Shown piece by piece: positions 63,792 to 64,000 of a stretch of 64,000 nt of DNA. Where the stretch lies: assembly GCA_022559985.1 (NCBI GenBank), contig JAFJTR010000023.1:62001-126000 (forward strand), read 5' to 3'. Source of the DNA: Parastagonospora avenae f. sp. tritici 18332-5 (taxonomy: Eukaryota; Ascomycota; Dothideomycetes; Pleosporales; Phaeosphaeriaceae). The notes beneath the pieces are model-generated. The model did not search any database, had not been told where the DNA came from, and saw only the letters and a list, made by a program, of their open reading frames with translations. Position numbers and translations under genes: made by a program. The first letter of the stretch is position 1. Every line of letters begins with the position of its first letter.

Positions 63792-64000
63792 TTCGAGAGA
63801 CCCTGCAGCTGTCACACAAGAAGAAACTTATCCTTGGGGTGCGTTGAACAAATGAGGGAGACCTTGAAGGCCGATAAGTAAGTGACGTTCTGCTGCGTTT
63901 GCATGCAGCACGTCACAACGTACGAGGTGGCTTTACCCTTCAAGCGCCATCATGTGGCCGCGCACACTGGAAGTGGCACATATGTCATGCAATCGACAGC

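Noticed and set aside
1..64000. Secondary-metabolite cluster
   Set aside because: An oxygenase, MFS, P450 relic, methyltransferase and ABC gene are present, but there is no backbone synthase and they are spread over 50 kb among housekeeping genes.
1..64000. CRISPR array, rRNA or intact transposon
   Set aside because: No regular spaced repeats, conserved rRNA blocks or transposase/reverse-transcriptase motifs were seen, and CRISPR is not expected in a eukaryote.

Overview
This window is nuclear DNA from a filamentous ascomycete. Its genes are single units on either strand, split by short GT-AG introns of about 47-82 nt, often with a CTAAC-like branch site. There are no operons, and the housekeeping set is fungal. 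Small 'ELRN.IYA' proteins, BTB proteins, a DUF6594 protein and a Pth11-type rhodopsin-fold receptor suggest Dothideomycetes, perhaps Capnodiales/Mycosphaerellales. That placement is inference from gene families, not a phylogeny.

Layout. 0-10 kb: a decayed DUF6594 gene, a fungal rhodopsin-fold membrane protein, a decayed STAND-type N-terminal/ankyrin gene and an MFS sugar-transporter gene. 10-20.5 kb: a 2-oxoglutarate/Fe(II) oxygenase, a large VIT-VWA protein with FG and Pol II CTD-like repeats, then a tight housekeeping block: tRNA pseudouridine synthase PUS3/DEG1, a Hub1-type ubiquitin-like protein, the GPI-GlcNAc transferase subunit PIG-H/GPI15 and the U5 snRNP protein DIB1. 22.5-25 kb: a four-exon GT2 glycosyltransferase. 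25-30 kb: an accessory stretch with esterase, BTB and cytochrome P450 relics and one intact zinc-finger gene. 30-37 kb: an HMT1/ABCB6-like ABC half-transporter, a gene-poor stretch and an alpha-dioxygenase-like haem peroxidase. 39-47 kb: a disordered conserved protein, a BUD2-like RasGAP and a small disordered protein. 48-52 kb: an SGNH-hydrolase relic, an aspartic-protease-fold protein that has lost catalytic motifs and an 'ELRN.IYA' protein. 52.7-64 kb: an Inn1/Fic1-like C2 protein, a second 'ELRN.IYA' paralogue, a membrane-anchored haem-oxygenase-like (diiron-type) oxidase divergent from a HemK-like methyltransferase, and a BTB-like protein.

Working together. Hub1 and DIB1 both belong to the spliceosomal tri-snRNP and lie within 2 kb of each other. 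RasGAP/BUD2 and Inn1/Fic1 act in polarity and cytokinesis in yeasts. The MFS/2OG-oxygenase pair and the oxidase/methyltransferase pair are each divergently transcribed and could be co-regulated. About six genes are clearly broken while all recognised housekeeping frames are open. That argues for real decay of accessory genes rather than poor sequence.

I saw no rRNA, CRISPR array, convincing tRNA or intact transposon. Exon boundaries were read by eye from splice signals and frame continuity and have not been tested against transcripts.
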